A DNA stretch of 64,000 bases, taken from Variovorax jilinensis (GTDB taxonomy: Bacteria > Pseudomonadota > Gammaproteobacteria > Burkholderiales > Burkholderiaceae_C). Below, piece by piece: positions 31,631-41,330 of the stretch. Location of the stretch: the NCBI RefSeq assembly GCF_030316885.1, contig NZ_JASZYQ010000002.1, forward strand, positions 504,001-568,000. The letters are read 5' to 3'. The position numbers and the translations under genes are program-made. The notes under the pieces were generated by a model. The model worked only from the letters and a program-made list of their open reading frames with translations. It was not told where the DNA came from and did not search any database. The stretch's first letter is position 1. Every line of letters begins with the position of its first letter.

Positions 31631-32941
31631 TCAGCGCTGGGCGATCGGCTTCACGTCGCGCTTGACCGAACCTTCGAACAGCTGGCGCGGACGGCCGATC
31701 TTGTAGTCGGGGTCGCCGATCATCTCGTTGAGCTGGGCAATCCAGCCGACCGTGCGGGCCAGCGCGAAGACGGCCGTGAACAGCGGCACCGGGATGCCGA
31801 TCGCGCGTTGCACGATGCCCGAGTAGAAGTCGACGTTCGGGTAGAGCTTGCGCGAGACGAAGTATTCGTCTTCCAGCGCGATCTTCTCGAGCGCCATCGC
31901 GAGCTTGAACAGCGGATCGTTCTCGAGGCCCAGTTCGCCGAGCACTTCCTTGCAGGTTTCCTGCATGAGCTTGGCGCGCGGGTCGTAGTTCTTGTAGACG
32001 CGGTGCCCGAAGCCCATCAGCTTGACGCTCGAGTTCTTGTCCTTGACCTGCTTGATGAACTCGCCGATCTTCTCGACGCCGCCAGCCTTCTGGATGTCAT
32101 AGAGCATGTTGAGCGCCGCCTCGTTGGCGCCGCCGTGGGCCGGGCCCCAGAGGCAGGCCACGCCGGCCGCGATCGCCGCGAACGGGTTGGTGCCCGACGA
32201 GCCGCACAGGCGCACGGTCGAGGTCGAGGCGTTCTGCTCGTGGTCGGCATGCAGGATGAAGATGCGGTCCAGCGCGCGCTCGAGCACCGGGCTGACCTTG
32301 TACTCCTCGCAGGGCGTGGCGAACATCATGTGCAGGAAGTTGCCCGCATAGCTCAGGTCGTTGCGCGGGTACATGTAGGGCTGGCCCACGGTGTACTTGT
32401 AGGCCATGGCGACCAGCGTCGGCATCTTCGCGATCAGGCGGATGGCGGCGATCTCGCGGTGCTTCGGATTGTTGATGTCCGTGGAGTCGTGATAGAAGGC
32501 CGACAGCGCGCCGACCAGGCCGGTCATGATGGCCATCGGATGCGCGTCGCGGCGGAATCCGCGCAGGAAGAACTGCATCTGCTCGTTGACCATCGTGTGG
32601 TTGGTCACGAGCTTGGTGAAGTTGGTCTTCTTGGCTTCGTCGGGCAGTTCGCCGTAGAGCAGCAGGTGGCAGGTCTCGAGGAAGTCGCAGTTGGTGGCCA
32701 GCTGCTCGATCGGGTAGCCGCGATACAGGAGCTCGCCCTTGTCGCCGTCGATGTAGGTGATGGCCGATTCGCACGAAGCCGTCGACATGAAGCCCGGGTC
32801 ATAGGTGAACATCCCCGTCTGGGCGTAGAGCTTGCGGATGTCGATCACGTCGGGGCCGAGCGTGCCCTTGTAGATCGGCAACTCGACGTTCTGGCCGCCG
32901 TTGCTGAACGAAAGGGTGGCCTTGGTCTCGGATGCTTTCAT
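31631..32941 (-). CDS. gltA: Citrate synthase
   Basis: Condenses acetyl-CoA and oxaloacetate. The 436-residue enzyme is of the large Gram-negative type II (NADH-sensitive) class by length. The active-site histidines are in [10 protein letters not shown] and [14 protein letters not shown], with the aspartate later in the sequence. Last gene of the sdhCDAB-sdhE-gltA operon, 26 bases after sdhE, with a terminator downstream. Confidence 0.97.
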   Translation of the reverse strand: MKASETKATLSFSNGGQNVELPIYKGTLGPDVIDIRKLYAQTGMFTYDPGFMSTASCESAITYIDGDKGELLYRGYPIEQLATNCDFLETCHLLLYGELPDEAKKTNFTKLVTNHTMVNEQMQFFLRGFRRDAHPMAIMTGLVGALSAFYHDSTDINNPKHREIAAIRLIAKMPTLVAMAYKYTVGQPYMYPRNDLSYAGNFLHMMFATPCEEYKVSPVLERALDRIFILHADHEQNASTSTVRLCGSSGTNPFAAIAAGVACLWGPAHGGANEAALNMLYDIQKAGGVEKIGEFIKQVKDKNSSVKLMGFGHRVYKNYDPRAKLMQETCKEVLGELGLENDPLFKLAMALEKIALEDEYFVSRKLYPNVDFYSGIVQRAIGIPVPLFTAVFALARTVGWIAQLNEMIGDPDYKIGRPRQLFEGSVKRDVKPIAQR

Positions 32942-32967
32942 TTCGAGGTTCTTTCAAAAGGGATTGA

Positions 32968-33270
32968 TCAGAAATTAACGGATTGCGCGCCGTCGGTGCG
33001 CATCAATTGCAACAAGCGGACCACTTCGGCCCCGGCCCATGCGGGCTCGGGCTCCTTCCGGGCGAGCAGCAGGTCGAGCAGGTCGTTGTCCGACAGGTCC
33101 ATCAATGTCTCCAGTGCCTGTGCCTGCCCGCAGGTCAGGTCCGCTTCATGGCGTTCGAAGAAACGCGCGATGAACAGGTCGTTCTCGAGCAATCCGCGCC
33201 GGCAACGCCACTTGAGCTTGCTCAGCGCGCGAACGCTGATGGGCTGGGCGAGGTCGTCGGCAGTTTGCAT
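32968..33270 (-). CDS. sdhE: FAD assembly factor SdhE (YgfY family)
   Basis: Small protein that promotes covalent attachment of FAD to SdhA. The 100 residues include the family RGxxE region as KWRCRRGLLENDLFIARFF, then HEADLTCGQAQALETLMDLSDNDL in short helices. The arginine-glycine motif that contacts SdhA reads RRGLLEND. Start ATG 33270, 11 bases after the sdhB stop. Its position between sdhB and gltA is typical of betaproteobacteria. Confidence 0.92.
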   Translation of the reverse strand: MQTADDLAQPISVRALSKLKWRCRRGLLENDLFIARFFERHEADLTCGQAQALETLMDLSDNDLLDLLLARKEPEPAWAGAEVVRLLQLMRTDGAQSVNF

Positions 33271-33281
33271 GGTGCTTCTCT

Positions 33282-33983
33282 CTAGATGGCGCGGCGCACC
33301 ATCAGTTCCTTGATCTTGCCGATCGCCCGGGTCGGATTGAGGTTCTTCGGGCAGACGTCGACGCAGTTCATGATCGAGTGGCAGCGGAACAGGCGGTACG
33401 GGTCCTCGAGGTTGTCGAGGCGCTCGCCGGTGGCTTCGTCGCGGCTGTCGGCGATGAAGCGGTAGGCCTGCAGCAGGCCGGCCGGGCCGACGAACTTGTC
33501 GGGATTCCACCAGAAGCTCGGGCAGCTGGTCGAGCAGCTCGCGCACAGGATGCACTCGTACAGGCCGTTGAGCTCGTCGCGCTCCTCGGGCGACTGCAGG
33601 CGTTCCTTCTCGGGCGGCACGCTGTCGTTCTGCAGGTACGGCTTGATCGAGTTGTACTGCTTGAAGAACTGCGTCATGTCGACGATCAGGTCGCGGATGA
33701 CCGGCAGGCCCGGCAGCGGCTTGAGCACGATCGTGCCCTTGAGCGTGAGCATGTTCGTCAGGCAGGCCAGGCCGTTCTTGCCGTTGATGTTCATCGCGTC
33801 GGAGCCGCAGACGCCTTCGCGGCAGGAGCGGCGGAACGACAGCGTCGGGTCCTGCGCCTTGAGCTTCATGAGGGCGTCGAGCAGCATGCGTTCGTGGCCG
33901 TCGAGTTCAATCTCGACCGTCTGCATGTAGGGCTTGGCGTCCTTGTCCGGGTCATAGCGGTAGATCTGGAATGTGCGCTTCAT
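33282..33983 (-). CDS. sdhB: Succinate dehydrogenase iron-sulfur subunit
   Basis: Carries electrons from SdhA to ubiquinone. The 233 residues hold the 2Fe-2S ligands (RRSCREGVCGSDAMN, then GLACL), the 4Fe-4S ligands (ECILCASCSTSCPSFW) and the 3Fe-4S ligands (CHSIMNCVDVCPKNLNP). An unusual 75-base gap with a long hairpin separates it from sdhA upstream; sdhE follows at 11 bases. Confidence 0.97.
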   Translation of the reverse strand: MKRTFQIYRYDPDKDAKPYMQTVEIELDGHERMLLDALMKLKAQDPTLSFRRSCREGVCGSDAMNINGKNGLACLTNMLTLKGTIVLKPLPGLPVIRDLIVDMTQFFKQYNSIKPYLQNDSVPPEKERLQSPEERDELNGLYECILCASCSTSCPSFWWNPDKFVGPAGLLQAYRFIADSRDEATGERLDNLEDPYRLFRCHSIMNCVDVCPKNLNPTRAIGKIKELMVRRAI

Positions 33984-34007
33984 CGTGGATTCCTTTTTAA
34001 TCAGTTG

Positions 34008-34049
34008 GGGACAGAGCTTGCGGCGCTTCGCGCCGCTGCGGTCTGTCCC
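34008..34049. repeat. Long nested hairpin between sdhA and sdhB
   Basis: Outer arms GGGACAGA (34008-34015) and TCTGTCCC (34042-34049) enclose an inner perfect stem GCGGCGC-TTC-GCGCCGC (34020-34036). No T-tract follows on either strand, so it is not a standard terminator. It may slow or stabilise the message between the two genes, or be a mobile palindromic element. No second copy is seen in the window. Confidence 0.7.
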
Positions 34050-34058
34050 ACAAAGCCT

Positions 34059-35870
34059 TCAGAACGTCCGAACCTTGGGCGGCACCGATGCCACCGTGAG
34101 CGGCTGCATCTTGACCGGCTTGTAGGACAGGCGGTTGTCCTGGCTGTACCAGAGCGTGTGCTTCATCCATTCGGCGTCGTTGCGGCCCAGCGGTGCGACC
34201 GGATCGTCGGCCGGGCGTTCGTAGTCTTCGACCGTGTGGGCACCGCGGCATTCGCGGCGGGCCGCGGCCGAGACCATCGTGGCCTGCGCCACCTCGATCA
34301 GGTTGTCGACCTCGAGCGCCTCGATGCGGGCGGTGTTGAAGACCCGCGACTTGTCCTTGAGCGTGACCGCGGCGACGCGCTCGCGCACTGCCGCGATCTT
34401 CTTCACGCCTTCGTCCATCGAGGCCTGCTTGCGGAACACGGCCGCGTGCTGCTGCATGACGGCGCGGATCTCGTTGGCGACGTCCTGCGCGTATTCGCCG
34501 GAGGTCGACGACTCGAGCTGGTTCAGGCGCTCGAGCGTGCGGTCGGCGGCGTCGGCCGGCAGTTCCTTGTGTTCCTTCAGCTTGTCGTTGAACTCGACGA
34601 TGTGGTTGCCGGCCGCGCGGCCGAACACCAGCAGGTCGAGCAGCGAGTTGGTGCCCAGGCGGTTGGCGCCGTGCACGCTCACGCAGGAGCATTCGCCCAC
34701 CGCGTAGAGGCCGTTGACCACGGCGCTGTTCTCTTCGCCCTTCTGGATCACGACCTGGCCGTTGATGTTGGTCGGGATGCCGCCCATCTGGTAGTGGATG
34801 GTCGGCACCACGGGGATCGGCTCCTTCGTGATGTCGACGTTGGCGAAGTTGACGCCGATCTCGTACACCGAAGGCAGGCGCTTGTGGATGGTCTCGGCAC
34901 CGAGGTGGTCGAGCTTCAGCAGCACGTAGTCCTTGTTCGGGCCGCAGCCGCGGCCTTCCTTGATCTCCTGGTCCATCGAGCGCGAGACGAAGTCGCGCGG
35001 CGCCAGGTCCTTCAGCGTGGGCGCGTAGCGCTCCATGAAGCGCTCGCCGTTGCTGTTGAGCAGGATCGCGCCCTCGCCGCGGCAGCCTTCGGTCAGCAGC
35101 ACGCCGGCACCGGCCACGCCGGTCGGGTGGAACTGCCAGAACTCCATGTCCTGCAGCGGAATGCCCGAGCGTGCCGCCATGCCGAGGCCGTCGCCGGTGT
35201 TGATGAAGGCGTTGGTCGAAGCCGCGAAGATGCGGCCCGCGCCGCCGGTGGCAAGCAGCACGGTCTTGGCCTGCAGGATGTGCAGGTCGCCGGTTTCCAT
35301 CTCGAGCGCGGTGACGCCGACCACGTCGCCTTCGGCGTCGCGGATCAGGTCGAGCGCCATCCACTCGACGAAGAACTGGGTGCGTGCCTCGACGTTCTTC
35401 TGGTAGAGCGTGTGCAGCATGGCGTGGCCGGTGCGGTCGGCCGCGGCGCAGGCGCGCTGGACCGGCTTCTCGCCGTAGTTGGCCGTGTGGCCGCCGAAGG
35501 GGCGCTGGTAGATGGTGCCGTCCGGATTGCGGTCGAAGGGCATGCCGAAGTGCTCGAGCTCGTACACGACCTTGGGCGCTTCACGGCACATGAACTCGAT
35601 CGCGTCCTGGTCACCGAGCCAGTCGGAGCCCTTGATCGTGTCGTAGAAGTGGTAGTGCCAGTTGTCCTCGCTCATGTTGCCGAGCGAGGCGCCGACGCCG
35701 CCCTGGGCAGCGACCGTGTGCGAGCGGGTCGGGAACACCTTGGAGAGCACGGCGACGTTGAGGCCGGCGCGCGCGAGCTGCAGCGAGGCACGCATGCCGG
35801 AGCCGCCGGCGCCGACGATGACGACGTCGAACTTGCGCTTGGTGATTTGGTCTTTGGTATATGCGGTCAT
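34059..35870 (-). CDS. sdhA: Succinate dehydrogenase flavoprotein subunit
   Basis: Oxidises succinate to fumarate. From ATG 35870 it has 603 residues. The FAD-binding VIVGAGGSGMRASLQLA lies at the N-terminus. The histidine that binds FAD covalently is His51 in TRSHTVAAQGG. The substrate motif HPTGVAGAG and the catalytic-arginine region follow, and GECSCVSVHGANRLG is the second FAD-contact block. Seven bases after sdhD. Confidence 0.97.
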   Translation of the reverse strand: MTAYTKDQITKRKFDVVIVGAGGSGMRASLQLARAGLNVAVLSKVFPTRSHTVAAQGGVGASLGNMSEDNWHYHFYDTIKGSDWLGDQDAIEFMCREAPKVVYELEHFGMPFDRNPDGTIYQRPFGGHTANYGEKPVQRACAAADRTGHAMLHTLYQKNVEARTQFFVEWMALDLIRDAEGDVVGVTALEMETGDLHILQAKTVLLATGGAGRIFAASTNAFINTGDGLGMAARSGIPLQDMEFWQFHPTGVAGAGVLLTEGCRGEGAILLNSNGERFMERYAPTLKDLAPRDFVSRSMDQEIKEGRGCGPNKDYVLLKLDHLGAETIHKRLPSVYEIGVNFANVDITKEPIPVVPTIHYQMGGIPTNINGQVVIQKGEENSAVVNGLYAVGECSCVSVHGANRLGTNSLLDLLVFGRAAGNHIVEFNDKLKEHKELPADAADRTLERLNQLESSTSGEYAQDVANEIRAVMQQHAAVFRKQASMDEGVKKIAAVRERVAAVTLKDKSRVFNTARIEALEVDNLIEVAQATMVSAAARRECRGAHTVEDYERPADDPVAPLGRNDAEWMKHTLWYSQDNRLSYKPVKMQPLTVASVPPKVRTF

Positions 35871-35877
35871 AGCGAGT

Positions 35878-36243
35878 TCAGAGCCTCCAGAGCACTTGAA
35901 TGGCCCAACCCGCGCAACCGACAAGCCAGACGATCGTGAAAACCTGGCACAGCAGGCGAATGCCCACCGGCTGGACGTAGTCCATCCAGACATCGCGCAT
36001 GCCGACCCAGACGTGATAGAGCAGCGAGGCGATGACGACGAAGGTCAGCACCTTCATCCACTGGGCGGCGAAGATGCCGGCCCACAGGTCGTAGCCGATC
36101 GGACCGCTCTTGAAGATGAGTTGCGCCAGCACGATGATCGTGAACAGCGCCATGAGGGCGGCCGTGATGCGCTGGCTGAGCCAGTCGCGCAGGCCGTAGT
36201 GGGCACCGACGACGATGCGCTTGGAACCGTAGTTGACGGACAT
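35878..36243 (-). CDS. sdhD: Succinate dehydrogenase membrane anchor subunit
   Basis: A 121-residue membrane anchor with three hydrophobic segments (about 27-45, 58-80, 92-115). Between the second and third is the heme/quinone-region motif LLYHVWVGMRDVWMDYV, with the histidine typical of SdhD. The N-terminus carries GLRDWLSQRITA. Lies between sdhC and sdhA with short gaps. Confidence 0.93.
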   Translation of the reverse strand: MSVNYGSKRIVVGAHYGLRDWLSQRITAALMALFTIIVLAQLIFKSGPIGYDLWAGIFAAQWMKVLTFVVIASLLYHVWVGMRDVWMDYVQPVGIRLLCQVFTIVWLVGCAGWAIQVLWRL

Positions 36244-36264
36244 GTTCTGTTTCTCCTGCGCGGT

Positions 36265-36711
36265 TCAGTAGAGGCCGAACAGCTTGGCGCCGAGCACGAC
36301 CGTCATCAGCACGCTCAGGGCCAGCGTCGCGAGAGCGGTGCTGTTGCCGGATTTCTTGTCCACGGCGTGGTGGTTGACATCCATGTAGAGGTGACGCAGG
36401 CCGGCGATGAAGTGATGCAGATACGCCCAGATCAGCGCCAGTGCCACCAGCTTGATGAGCCAGCCGGGCAGGAAGCCGATGCCGCTGTTGAATGCGGCCT
36501 TGAAGCGCGCGAACGAGATCTCGGAGGACAACGAGGTGTCGAACATCCAGATGATGAAGGGAAGCAGCAGGAACATCAGCACACCGCTGATGCGATGCAG
36601 GATCGAGACGATGCCGGCGGGCGGCAGCCGATAGGTGCTGAGGTCGGAGAGGGGGTTGATGTTGCGGAACTCTCGCCGCGGTTGTCGGGGTGGGGTGGCC
36701 AGCTCTGTCAT
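36265..36711 (-). CDS. sdhC: Succinate dehydrogenase cytochrome b556 subunit
   Basis: Heme-binding membrane subunit. The 148 residues show the family signature around LSTYRLPPAGIVSILHRISG and HHFIAGLRHLYMD, the latter with the axial heme histidine. Three membrane helices are apparent. First gene of the sdhCDAB-sdhE-gltA operon, so its upstream region should hold the promoter. The N-terminus is slightly longer than in E. coli. Confidence 0.95.
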   Translation of the reverse strand: MTELATPPRQPRREFRNINPLSDLSTYRLPPAGIVSILHRISGVLMFLLLPFIIWMFDTSLSSEISFARFKAAFNSGIGFLPGWLIKLVALALIWAYLHHFIAGLRHLYMDVNHHAVDKKSGNSTALATLALSVLMTVVLGAKLFGLY

Positions 36712-36777
36712 GGGGGCTTTCGGTTTTTACGAGGGGCTACTTGTTCTTCGGCGAAAAGCAAACAACTCAAAATTCTA

Positions 36778-36788
36778 TTGCAATGCAA
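36778..36788. promoter_or_regulatory. Short palindrome in the sdhC upstream region
   Basis: TTGCA-A-TGCAA lies 67 bases upstream of sdhC in an AT-rich patch, adjoining a TAGAAT that would be a -10 box for sdhC on the minus strand. It could be an operator, but it is short and unlike the palindrome facing the GntR gene. Confidence 0.3.
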
Positions 36789-36865
36789 CAACATGCGACT
36801 TCGCGCGCCCGTACGTCGCACTGGCATGCAGGGATGCTGCCGCCGTGCGAGAGGCCGGTGCCGCC

Positions 36866-37627
36866 TCAGCCCAGCTCGTTGCGATAGTGGTGCGTGTCCG
36901 TGCGATAGAGGCCGCGGCGCAGCTCCATGGGCGTGTCATGGTACGTGTGCGCGACCCGTTCCACGCTCAGCAGCGGTGTCGCGCACGAGACCGCCAGCAG
37001 CGCGGCCTGCGCAGCATCGGGCAGCACGGCGCGGATCTTTTCCTCGGCGCGCACCATGCGCACGCCGAATTCCGTTTCGAAAAGTGCGTACATCGGACCG
37101 CGCCAGGCCCGCAGCCGTTCCGCGGTCAGGCCCTTGAACGGCAGGCCCGGAAGCCACAGGTCCTCGAGGATGGTCGGCGTGCCCCGATAGGCCAGCACGC
37201 GCCGCACCTGCAGAACCGCGTCGCCGGTGCGCAGTGCCAGCGCCCGCGCGACGTCGGCGCTCGCGCGCTGGCGCCGGCAATCGACGATCTCGCGATCGGC
37301 CGGGCCTTCGCTGTCGACGTCGCCGCTGTCGGGGACCAGCTTGAGGAAGCGGTACTGCACATGCTGCTCGGCGTGGGTGGCGACGAAGGTGCCCTTGCCC
37401 TGGCGCCGCACCACGAGGTTCTCGGCCGCCAGTTCGTCGATCGCCTTGCGCACCGTGCCCTGGCTGACGCGGAAGCGCGCAGCGAGGTCGATCTCGCTCG
37501 GGATCGGCTCGCCCGGCTTCCATTCGCCGGTGTGCAGCCCCTGCAGGATCAGGGACTTGATCTGCTGGTAGAGCGGGCTGAACGAGGGCGTCGAGAGCTC
37601 CGCGACGGGGCTGGCAGGGGTGGTCAT
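36866..37627 (-). CDS. GntR-family regulator with UTRA domain (HutC subgroup)
   Basis: A 253-residue regulator. The N-terminal winged helix reads [14 protein letters not shown], then [41 protein letters not shown]. The C-terminal UTRA effector domain is seen from about residue 95 ([22 protein letters not shown]). ATG 37627 is chosen since the longer frame would run through the promoter palindrome. It stands between the sdh operon and the divergent mdh gene; control of mdh and perhaps sdh is likely by position. The ligand is unknown. Confidence 0.88.
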   Translation of the reverse strand: MTTPASPVAELSTPSFSPLYQQIKSLILQGLHTGEWKPGEPIPSEIDLAARFRVSQGTVRKAIDELAAENLVVRRQGKGTFVATHAEQHVQYRFLKLVPDSGDVDSEGPADREIVDCRRQRASADVARALALRTGDAVLQVRRVLAYRGTPTILEDLWLPGLPFKGLTAERLRAWRGPMYALFETEFGVRMVRAEEKIRAVLPDAAQAALLAVSCATPLLSVERVAHTYHDTPMELRRGLYRTDTHHYRNELG

Positions 37628-37668
37628 GGGCGTGGGCGGGGTGCACCGAGTCGGTGCTTTGGCCCACA

Positions 37669-37680
37669 TCTTATATAAGA
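37669..37680. promoter_or_regulatory. Palindromic operator candidate in the gntR-mdh promoter
   Basis: The perfect 12-bp palindrome TCTTATATAAGA is centred between the divergent GntR and mdh genes, 41 bases from the GntR start. A half-site CATAAGACA follows at once. The AT-rich core resembles the TATA-centred sites of HutC-type GntR regulators. A TAAAAT at 37716-37721 may be the mdh -10 box. Binding by the adjacent GntR is inferred. Confidence 0.6.
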
Positions 37681-37821
37681 CATAAGACACGCGCCACCGA
37701 AACCTCAAATCGGCATAAAATCGAAGACGGCCCCGTTGGCCCCCCGGTGTTTGCGCCGGACCCGACTTCCCGGCCGCACGCTGCGGCCTTGCACAGTTTC
37801 ATCACTTCCTGGAGTTTTCCC

Positions 37822-38808
<987 letters not shown>

Positions 38809-38820
38809 TTCGTGACCGGC

Positions 38821-39609
38821 ATGCTCGACTGGAATCCCGCGCTCTACAGCCGTTTCGAGGATCAGCGCACGCGCCCGGCCAGGGACCTGCTCGCACGCGT
38901 GCCGCTGGCCGCTGCGAGCCGCGTGATCGATCTCGGCTGCGGCCCGGGCAATTCCACCGAGCTGCTGGTGCAGCGTTTTCCTGCTGCCGACGTGGTCGGC
39001 ACCGACAATTCCGAGCCGATGCTCGAAAGCGCGCGCCAGCGACTGCCGCAGGCACGCTTCGAGTTCGGCGACATCGGCACCTGGGCGCCCGATGCCGCTC
39101 GCGGCAATGCGCCCGACCTGATCTATGCCAATGCCTCGCTGCAGTGGGTGCCCGACCACGAGGCGCTGATTCCGCGCCTGTTCGCGGCACTTGCCCCCGG
39201 CGGGGTTCTGGCTGTCCAGATGCCCGACAACCGCCAGGAACCCACCCATCGCCTGATGCGCGAAGTGGCCGGCGAGGCGCCCTGGGCGCAGGCCATCGGC
39301 AACCCCGAACGGCTGCGTACCGAGCTGCTGGGCATCGAGGGCTACTACGACCTGCTGGCGGCCGAAGCGGCGACGGTCGATGTGTGGCGCACCGCCTACC
39401 AGCATCCGATGGCTTCGGCGGCGGCGATCGTCGAATGGGTGAGCGGTACCGGGCTCAAGCCCTTCGTCGACCCGCTGCCAGGCGAGCTGAGGACCAGCTA
39501 CCTGGCCGAGTACGAGCGCCGCATCGCGCTTGCCTATCCGGCGCGTGCCGACGGGCAGTTGCTGCTGGCCTTTCCGCGCATGTTCATCGTGGCGCAGAAG
39601 AAGGCCTGA
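38821..39609 (+). CDS. tam: Trans-aconitate 2-methyltransferase
   Basis: SAM-dependent enzyme that methylates trans-aconitate, a spontaneous by-product that inhibits aconitase. The 262 residues start [20 protein letters not shown], as Tam does. Methyltransferase motif I is [26 protein letters not shown] is another family block. GTG 38812 is a possible earlier start. It lies 12 bases after mdh and near acnB and acnA, which supports the assignment. Confidence 0.92.
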   Translation: MLDWNPALYSRFEDQRTRPARDLLARVPLAAASRVIDLGCGPGNSTELLVQRFPAADVVGTDNSEPMLESARQRLPQARFEFGDIGTWAPDAARGNAPDLIYANASLQWVPDHEALIPRLFAALAPGGVLAVQMPDNRQEPTHRLMREVAGEAPWAQAIGNPERLRTELLGIEGYYDLLAAEAATVDVWRTAYQHPMASAAAIVEWVSGTGLKPFVDPLPGELRTSYLAEYERRIALAYPARADGQLLLAFPRMFIVAQKKA

Positions 39610-39613
39610 CACC

Positions 39614-40624
39614 GTGCTGAATCCGAATCCGTCCGCCAGCCATCCGCGCGAGGTACTGCTCGGTGCGCAGGCCGGCGGCGTCGTGCTCCCGGTCTGCGAT
39701 CACTACAGCGGCGTCGAGGCGCGCATGCGCAAGAGCCTCGCGCTGCAGGCCGAGCTGGCCGAGGAATTCGGCGCCTGCGTTTTTGACGTCACGCTCGACT
39801 GCGAGGATGGCGCTCCGGTGGGCGGCGAGGCCGAACATGCGTCGCTGGTCACCGAGCTGGCGCTGGCGGCGGCCCAAGGGATGCGCGTCGGCGCGCGAGT
39901 GCACCCGGTCGACCATCCGGCCTTCGCGGGCGACGTGCTCACCATCGCGGCGCGTGCCGGCCACCGCCTGAGCCACCTGATGGTGCCCAAGGTCGAATCG
40001 GTCGACGACGTGCGCGAGGCGGCGCTGGCGCTCGACGCAGCCGGTGCCGAGGCGCTGCCGCTGCACGTCCTGATCGAATCGCCCTTGGCGGTGCACCACG
40101 CCTTCGAGATCGCGGCCCATCCGCGTGTGCAGTCGCTGAGCTTCGGGCTCATGGATTTCGTCTCCGCCCATGGCGGCGCCATTCCGGCTGACGGCATGGG
40201 CGCCGCGGGCCAGTTCACCCATCCGCTGGTGGTGCGCGCCAAGCTCGAGATCGCCTCGGCCGCGCATGCCCATGGCAAGGTGCCCTCGCACTGCGTCGTG
40301 ACTGAATTTCGGGATGTCGGCGCCTTGCGCGCCGCGGCACGCCGCGCGGCGACCGAATTCGGCTACACGCGCATGTGGAGCATCCACCCGGACCAGATCC
40401 GGCCCATCCTCGAGGCCTTCGCGCCCGACGAGCGCCAGATTCAACTCGCTACAAAAATCATGTCCGCGGCCGTACGGGCGGCATGGGCGCCGGTCAGCAT
40501 CGATGGCACATTGCATGACCGCGCCAGCTACCGTCATTTCTGGCAGGTACTCGAACGTGCGCATGCCACCGGCCGCAGCCTGCCTCCCGAGGCGCAACAG
40601 TGGTTCGCGCCCTCACTTCCCTGA
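39614..40624 (+). CDS. HpcH/HpaI aldolase / citrate-lyase-beta-like protein
   Basis: A 336-residue CoA-ester lyase-like protein. The magnesium-site wording is FDVTLDCEDGAPVGG and VPKVESVDDVREAA, with SLSFGLMDFVSAHGG later. Related enzymes cleave citryl-, malyl- or methylmalyl-CoA. The start is GTG 39614, four bases after the tam stop. No citrate-lyase alpha or gamma genes are near, so it is not part of a citrate lyase complex; position in a TCA gene group suggests a malyl- or citryl-type substrate. Confidence 0.8.
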   Translation: MLNPNPSASHPREVLLGAQAGGVVLPVCDHYSGVEARMRKSLALQAELAEEFGACVFDVTLDCEDGAPVGGEAEHASLVTELALAAAQGMRVGARVHPVDHPAFAGDVLTIAARAGHRLSHLMVPKVESVDDVREAALALDAAGAEALPLHVLIESPLAVHHAFEIAAHPRVQSLSFGLMDFVSAHGGAIPADGMGAAGQFTHPLVVRAKLEIASAAHAHGKVPSHCVVTEFRDVGALRAAARRAATEFGYTRMWSIHPDQIRPILEAFAPDERQIQLATKIMSAAVRAAWAPVSIDGTLHDRASYRHFWQVLERAHATGRSLPPEAQQWFAPSLP

Positions 40625-40656
40625 TTGAACCCCCAGCCCCCGAAAGAAGACACACC

Positions 40657-41259
40657 ATGAAGTCGATTGCCCTGATCGCCGCCGCCGCGCTCGCACTGCC
40701 GTTCGCCGCCGTGGCCCAGACCAGTTCATCGGGCACCGCGCCCAAGCAGGCCGCGCCCAGCAAGCAGCCGGCGGCCAACACGACCGGCAAGAAGGTCGTG
40801 CAGAAGGTCGTGCCCAAGCGCGTCATCAAGAAGGTCGAGGAGGCCAAGCCCATCGCCACCGGCGACGAAGCGGACGTCGTGCTCTCCGAGCAGGACCTGA
40901 AGGTCGCCGAGACCATCCTCACCGGCACCATCAAGTGCGAACTCGGCGCCAGCGTCAACATCGAGGCCGATCCCAAGAAGCCCGGCTACTTCGTCCTCAC
41001 GCACGCCAACGTGCGCTATCGGCTGCACCCGGTTTCCAGCCGCACCGGCGCGGTTCGCCTCGAGGACCCGGTGCGCGAAGCCATGTGGCTGCAGCTCGGG
41101 AACAAGTCGATGCTCATGAGCCAGAAGCAGGGCATCCGACTGGCCGACGAATGCCAGGCCTCCAAGCAGCTCGAGGTGGCCGAGGACATGAAGAAGAACC
41201 CGCCGCAGGGCCTGTTCGACACGAGCGACAGCTCGGCGACCGGCGCCAAGAAACCCTAA
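40657..41259 (+). CDS. Secreted protein of unknown function upstream of acnB
   Basis: A 200-residue protein with a clean signal peptide (about 1-20, ending AAVAQ) and no lipobox. A K/A/P/Q-rich linker (about 20-70, with repeats of [16 protein letters not shown] type) is followed by a compact domain with two cysteines ([16 protein letters not shown] and LADECQAS). It ends in a polar tail. I do not recognise the family. It starts 32 bases after the lyase-like gene and ends 71 before acnB. Confidence 0.8.
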   Translation: MKSIALIAAAALALPFAAVAQTSSSGTAPKQAAPSKQPAANTTGKKVVQKVVPKRVIKKVEEAKPIATGDEADVVLSEQDLKVAETILTGTIKCELGASVNIEADPKKPGYFVLTHANVRYRLHPVSSRTGAVRLEDPVREAMWLQLGNKSMLMSQKQGIRLADECQASKQLEVAEDMKKNPPQGLFDTSDSSATGAKKP

Positions 41260-41330
41260 TCCATCCAGGGCGCGGCTCTTGCTTGCAGGTTCGAGACGCT
41301 CGCCCATTTCGTGTTTCCGGAGAAAAGAAG

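Noticed and set aside
33378-35939. Long plus-strand frame of about 850 codons opposite sdhA and sdhB
   Set aside because: Shadow of two well-supported iron-sulfur and flavoprotein subunits; no domain-like pattern of its own.
36712-36865. A gene in the sdhC-GntR gap
   Set aside because: The short plus-strand frames here lack ribosome sites and run out of the promoter region into the GntR gene.
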